A stretch of 64,000 bases of DNA, taken from assembly GCA_036583965.1 (NCBI GenBank), contig JAZBQD010000030.1, positions 107,792,662 through 107,856,661 of the forward strand, read 5' to 3'. The DNA is from Prunella strophiata. Lineage: Eukaryota; Chordata; Aves; Passeriformes; Prunellidae. The notes under the pieces were generated by a model. That model saw nothing but the letters and a program-made list of their open reading frames with translations. It was not told the DNA's origin and made no database searches. Position numbers and translations under genes: made by a program. This document shows positions 61,001-64,000 of the stretch, one piece after another. Numbering within the stretch: the first letter of the stretch is position 1; every line of letters begins with the position of its first letter.

Positions 61001-62124
61001 ATGTGGCACAGCAGGTGAAAAATGTTCTTCAGGTTTTGTCTTCCTAAGTCTTGGTCTTATTGTCATTCATACTATTTCTGTGTATGAATAATAAGAGACA
61101 TCTGCATAACGTGTTGTACTTTGCATGGCCCATCAAAGTGGATTTAGCAATCATGTTCTTCAAGGTTGATTAGTAGATGGTAATAGTAGTGAGTCACTCA
61201 TGTTTAGCAAACTCTATAAGAAGTGTTTTTCATTGTTGTTTTCTTCTGCACTTTTGTTGAAAACTATCTCTCTGCTTAAAGTAGTCACCTTTTCTGGACA
61301 AGATTTATAAAAACTGGAGCTTCAGTGTATTTATTTCACCTTCTGGAAAAATGATCTGCTGAAAGTAGAAGCCATTTCCACTTTCCTCATTGGGAATGTA
61401 GCTTGATTTTTAAACTGCCAAGATAGAAAAAATACAGCATATTTAATGCTCTGGGTTTGTTAATAAATCTGAAATAAAATTATTTTGTATTGATACGTAC
61501 TTGAGATGATTCTTTGGAACACATTGTGACAGAAAACTGCCAAAATGAGTGGAACACAAGTGCAGGTAGTACTTGAAGTATTTTCCATCTTAATTTTAGA
61601 CTTCTTCACCTGATTCTTCAAATGAGAACTCCCCAGCTACCCCGCCTGATGAGCAGGGCCAAGCTGATGCTCCACCCCAGCTTGAAGATGAGGAGCCTGC
61701 ATTTCCACACACAGACCTGGCAAAGTTGGATGACATGATCAACAGGTATTTTCACACTTTTTTAAAAAGGTGATGATGATTTGTGCAAACATCTTGATAG
61801 TGGAATCAGAATTTTTGTATCTTTGTTTCACTAGATTTCTTGAAATGCTTTTTTTGTTGGGTTAAAGTTATAAAGAGAAGCTTAAAGCAGAATGTGTTTT
61901 TGTTTGGGTTGGTTAGTGTAATACTCATCAGGGCATTTAAAAATCTGTGTACTGAGCCTATATTTAAAAGCATTACAATGGGGCAAGAATTCTTGATTTT
62001 TCAGAAGCAGAATTGAAATTGGGTTTGTTTGTTTTTGAATATAGGCCTCGATGGGTTGTTCCTGTATTGCCGAAGGGGGAATTAGAAGTTCTTCTAGAAG
62101 CTGCTATTGACCTAAGTAAAAAAG
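57935..62124 (+). CDS. USP9X: USP9X ubiquitin-specific peptidase 9X, N-terminal part (join 57935-58030, 61600-61745, 62045-62124)
   Basis: USP9X is a very large cysteine deubiquitinase (about 2,550 residues, C19 family) that removes ubiquitin from substrates such as MCL1, beta-catenin, SMAD4 and epsins, acting mainly in the cytoplasm. Three exons here splice in perfect phase to give 107 complete codons and the first base of a 108th. The reading starts [12 protein letters not shown], passes through an acidic, Pro/Ser-rich disordered stretch (residues 33-65) and an [20 protein letters not shown] block, and ends AAIDLSKK. This is near-identical to the mammalian N-terminus as I remember it. The catalytic Cys/His domain, roughly residues 1550-1960, lies beyond the window. 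Codons are intact with no frameshift. The close paralogue USP9Y is mammal-specific, so USP9X is the natural assignment; in birds the gene is autosomal. Confidence 0.96.
58031..58746. other. USP9X: USP9X intron 2, 5' part
   Basis: The intron starts at GTATGG. No recognised repeat in this part; a T/G homopolymer stretch lies near 58573-58590. Confidence 0.75.
58747..59110 (-). mobile_element. LTR-like element, first half (interrupted)
   Basis: TGCGTGGTGGGCTGGCCCTG at the left edge, GGGCTGAGATAAATGCAGTTTAATAAATG, ACGATGCCCAACCAGTCCCC, GGTCAGCTCTCCTGGCTGTGTCCCCTCCCAG and CTAACTGCTGGGGG correspond, in order, to a widespread avian LTR read antisense, as I remember it. The match stops where the CR1 begins and resumes at about 60.83 kb. 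Confidence 0.7.
59111..60828 (-). mobile_element. CR1 retrotransposon, ~1.7 kb, 5'-truncated, inserted in the LTR
   Basis: The 3' tip is at the left (GAATCACAGGATGGG with AAGGGACAACTGGTGGTCATCTAATCC). The minus strand then encodes decayed ORF2 pieces: at 60107-60316 a reverse-transcriptase segment including [10 protein letters not shown] and a degraded FSKA block, and at 60550-60813 the linker with [20 protein letters not shown]. These are typical of the CR1 non-LTR element. Stops and frame changes show it is dead. It lacks the endonuclease and upstream part, as usual for CR1. Confidence 0.94.
60829..61012 (-). mobile_element. LTR-like element, second half
   Basis: After the CR1 5' end, sequence resembling the missing LTR part resumes: GAGAGAAAAACAGGCTTGAATC with TGTGCTAGCACTGTTCACCAGC, GTTTTGGTCACAAATCCAAAACC, TAGCACCCTACAGGCTGCTG and GAAAATAACACTCCCTGCC, ending GGCACA. 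Together with 58747-59110 this makes one element of about 550 bases in antisense orientation. Confidence 0.68.
61013..61599. other. USP9X: USP9X intron 2, 3' end
   Basis: Unique-looking intronic sequence ending in the acceptor TTAATTTTAG (AG at 61598-61599). Nothing else seen. Confidence 0.8.
61600..61745 (+). CDS. USP9X: USP9X exon 3: codons 33-81 (last split)
   Basis: The exon is 146 bases, entering in phase 0 and leaving with two bases (AG) of an arginine codon before GTATTT. It encodes [20 protein letters not shown], an acidic linker (LEDEEPAF), then [12 protein letters not shown]. The Ser/Pro-rich part is expected to be disordered. Confidence 0.96.
61746..62044. other. USP9X: USP9X intron 3 (299 bp)
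   Basis: A short GT-AG intron (GTATTT ... TTTTTGAATATAG). No feature inside. Confidence 0.93.
62045..62124 (+). CDS. USP9X: USP9X exon 4: codons 81-108 (both ends split)
   Basis: 80 bases complete the split arginine codon, then read [20 protein letters not shown] and IDLSKK, leaving one G before GTAACTG. The expected next residues of the family (GLDVKSEA and on) are not found in the remaining 1.9 kb, so the constitutive exon 5 lies beyond the window. Confidence 0.96.
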
Positions 62125-64000
62125 GTAACTGAAAGACATTTGATTATTGGACTGGTGTGCAAAGTTTTTTTCTTCTTTTGAATCCTTGGTGAAGGCTTAA
62201 AAATTGTTAGTAATTTCTGTTACAGCCTTGGTCTTGAAGATTGTATCAGAGTGCTATGTAAAATCTTCACAGATGAGAACTTTAAAAAAGCTATGAATGT
62301 AGTTAGAAATAGGTGCCTTAGCATGAGTAGGGAAGTTGAATAAGCTCAGAGATGTAAAAATCCTGTCATTCCTGTCATACCTGTTTTCTGTATTCACTTT
62401 GATATCAGACCTTGTGGGTTTGGTCTTTATAGCAGATGCTAAAACGCAAAGAATTATAGTTGTTTATATTTTTTAATAAGTTCCTAGTCTATCTTTCAAA
62501 TGTCTTGCCAGAAATTTTTGTTCAGATTTGGTACTTGTATACTTTTAAGAATATCAGAGAAAAGTTGGAATTTTAAACAGCATGGCTTAGACTAATAGTC
62601 CTACCAGTGCTTGCTGGTGTCTGACTTGGGAGTAAGAGGGTTCCATATCAGGACAGTTTATGTGCTTGTTAAATTGTACTGGTCAGACTGACAGGTTTGC
62701 TATGTTTTCTGGAAAGTTCTGTCCTCCTGGGAGGTTGCTTGTGTTTGAGTAATAGCAAGAGTCGCAGCAAAATAATTTTTTAGGATATCTGCACTTACCA
62801 GCTCTTTGTGTTTCGAATATAGTGTTATACAAAGTGCCTGCTCTTTCTTCTGCATAGGTGCTGGCCCAGAACAGCTTCATTTCCATGTTAATAAATGTTA
62901 TTCTTAGGCAGCTTTAAGACTAAAAAGCTGATTGTGTTCATGATATTCTGGGTTGTCTTGATTGTTAAGTCTTTTTTGCTTCAGAGCTCTCTGTGGAGAA
63001 ACAAAAGTTAGGGTGCATCCTTGTGATCCCAGCAAGGATAATGACATACTGTTGCCAACAGTACAACAGTACACTGATTTATCAGCTGTAGTTGTGCTTG
63101 GAGTTGGTGGCTTTGTGTGTAGCTGGGTCTGGCAGGAATCCTCAAGCAAGTGTAGGATGTTCAAGGGATCACATCTGTTCTGAAGGAAAGAAAAAAAAAG
63201 CCAGCTTTTCAAGAGAAAGTGCAGCCACCTTTGTGTCTGCATTGTTGGAACAGTGCAGTAAAAAGAAATTACCTGCTTGTGATATGTTAGAGAGGAGAAG
63301 TATGTTCTGCCAGCTGTTAAGTCATCTTTAAAAAGAAAAACAACCCAAAACCTAAAAGCTGTCAATGCAGTGAAGTAATAAGAGCAGAATGAGATTTCTA
63401 GCTACTTCTAACATCAATGTACTTCCCAAAGCATCAGGCTTAGTTGAAAGTTCCCCAAAAGAAAAGCTTATTTTTCCTCTTGAAGTTGTGAAAAACAGTG
63501 GAAACGTATTCATATGCTTTTGCACTTTGATTTTAATTAAGTTGTTAGTGTGCAATTCTAAAAAGTACTTCTGTGTTTCTACTTAATTATGTTTCCTCTT
63601 GCCCTCCAGATGAATTGCTATGTGTAGACGTTAGGATTATTGGACAAGAAGAAAACAAGGAAAGCTCTTCAAAGTAGTTGTTTACTGTGTTATCTTTACA
63701 GCTTCATCCTAGATTTTTGGAGAGTTTTTTGCTACTTGAAGTTACATGATGGCTAACGTGGTTCCTTTTAAATAACTTCCAGTTCCCAAGGAATATGATA
63801 GGGTGTAACTGACACTGTTTTGGTAGCTCAGAGCTTGGCAGACACTGTTTGAGAGTGGGGTGTATATAGAGAAGCAATAGAAATGGTTTTGTTGTGTATA
63901 TTTCTTAATATATTAAACTGCTCCATTATCTCTGTAACATCTAAAATTTGACCCCTTGCTACCTGTGGGAATTTTTCATATTCTGACAAGATCTGTTTCC
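62125..64000. other. USP9X: USP9X intron 4, incomplete
   Basis: T-rich intron continuing past the window edge. Apart from the candidate alternative exon at 63610 I see no feature. Confidence 0.75.
63610..63917 (+). other. USP9X: Candidate alternative terminal exon of USP9X
   Basis: A strong acceptor (TTTCCTCTTGCCCTCCAG, AG at 63608-63609) precedes a frame that fits exon 4's phase. The single G plus AT makes Asp, then ELLCVDVRIIGQEENKESSSK and a TAG stop at 63675-63677. An ATTAAA signal follows at 63912-63917. Used this way it would give a protein of about 129 residues without the catalytic domain, or a transcript subject to decay. A 22-codon open frame is not rare by chance, and I know of no such isoform. 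Confidence 0.25.

Overview
The window is vertebrate nuclear DNA and almost certainly avian. It carries many short, 5'-truncated CR1 retrotransposon fragments in both orientations, avian-type LTR pieces, one dense CpG island, and the 5' end of one conserved gene. It has no primate- or rodent-type SINEs or L1. A passerine is my best guess, from remembered LTR families, but the rank below 'bird' is inference.

The only gene I can support is USP9X (ubiquitin-specific peptidase 9X, a large deubiquitinase) on the + strand. Its promoter is a CpG island at about 33.0-34.56 kb with two perfect palindromic CREs and a YY1-type CCATCTTG motif. A non-coding first exon probably ends at a GTGAGT donor after 34209. 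Intron 1 is about 23.6 kb. Exon 2 (57777-58030) carries the rest of the leader, with several upstream ATGs, and the start codon at 57935. Exons 3 (61600-61745) and 4 (62045-62124) follow in perfect phase and give the first 107 complete codons. The rest of the ~2,550-residue protein, including the whole catalytic domain, lies beyond the right edge.

The first 33 kb is intergenic, with no recognisable exon. Three large tandem arrays dominate it. At 1977-3442 a (GGAA)258 run is fused head-on to a (TTCC)n/(TTCCC)n run. At 15.06-16.64 kb a GAGAA-type pentamer run passes into 81 essentially identical 18-bp units. At 23.8-26.5 kb there are roughly 90 units of a 29-31 bp GC-rich minisatellite built on two binary variant sites, growing out of an LTR-like element, with a separate 5-copy 32-bp minisatellite just beyond. 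Every very long open frame in the window falls in these arrays or in the CpG island. They are by-products of repeat length or GC content, not genes.

Intron 1 holds five CR1 fragments and a ~2.5 kb stretch with reversed base skew. Intron 2 holds a nested insertion: a ~1.7 kb antisense CR1 with decayed reverse-transcriptase coding splits an LTR-like element into two halves.

The observations most worth checking are the hairpin-capable GGAA/TTCC array, the two-variant coded minisatellite inside the LTR, the USP9X leader uORFs, a protein-like 35-codon ORF with a strong Kozak context and an overlapping splice donor in the CpG island, and a possible alternative terminal USP9X exon near 63.6 kb.
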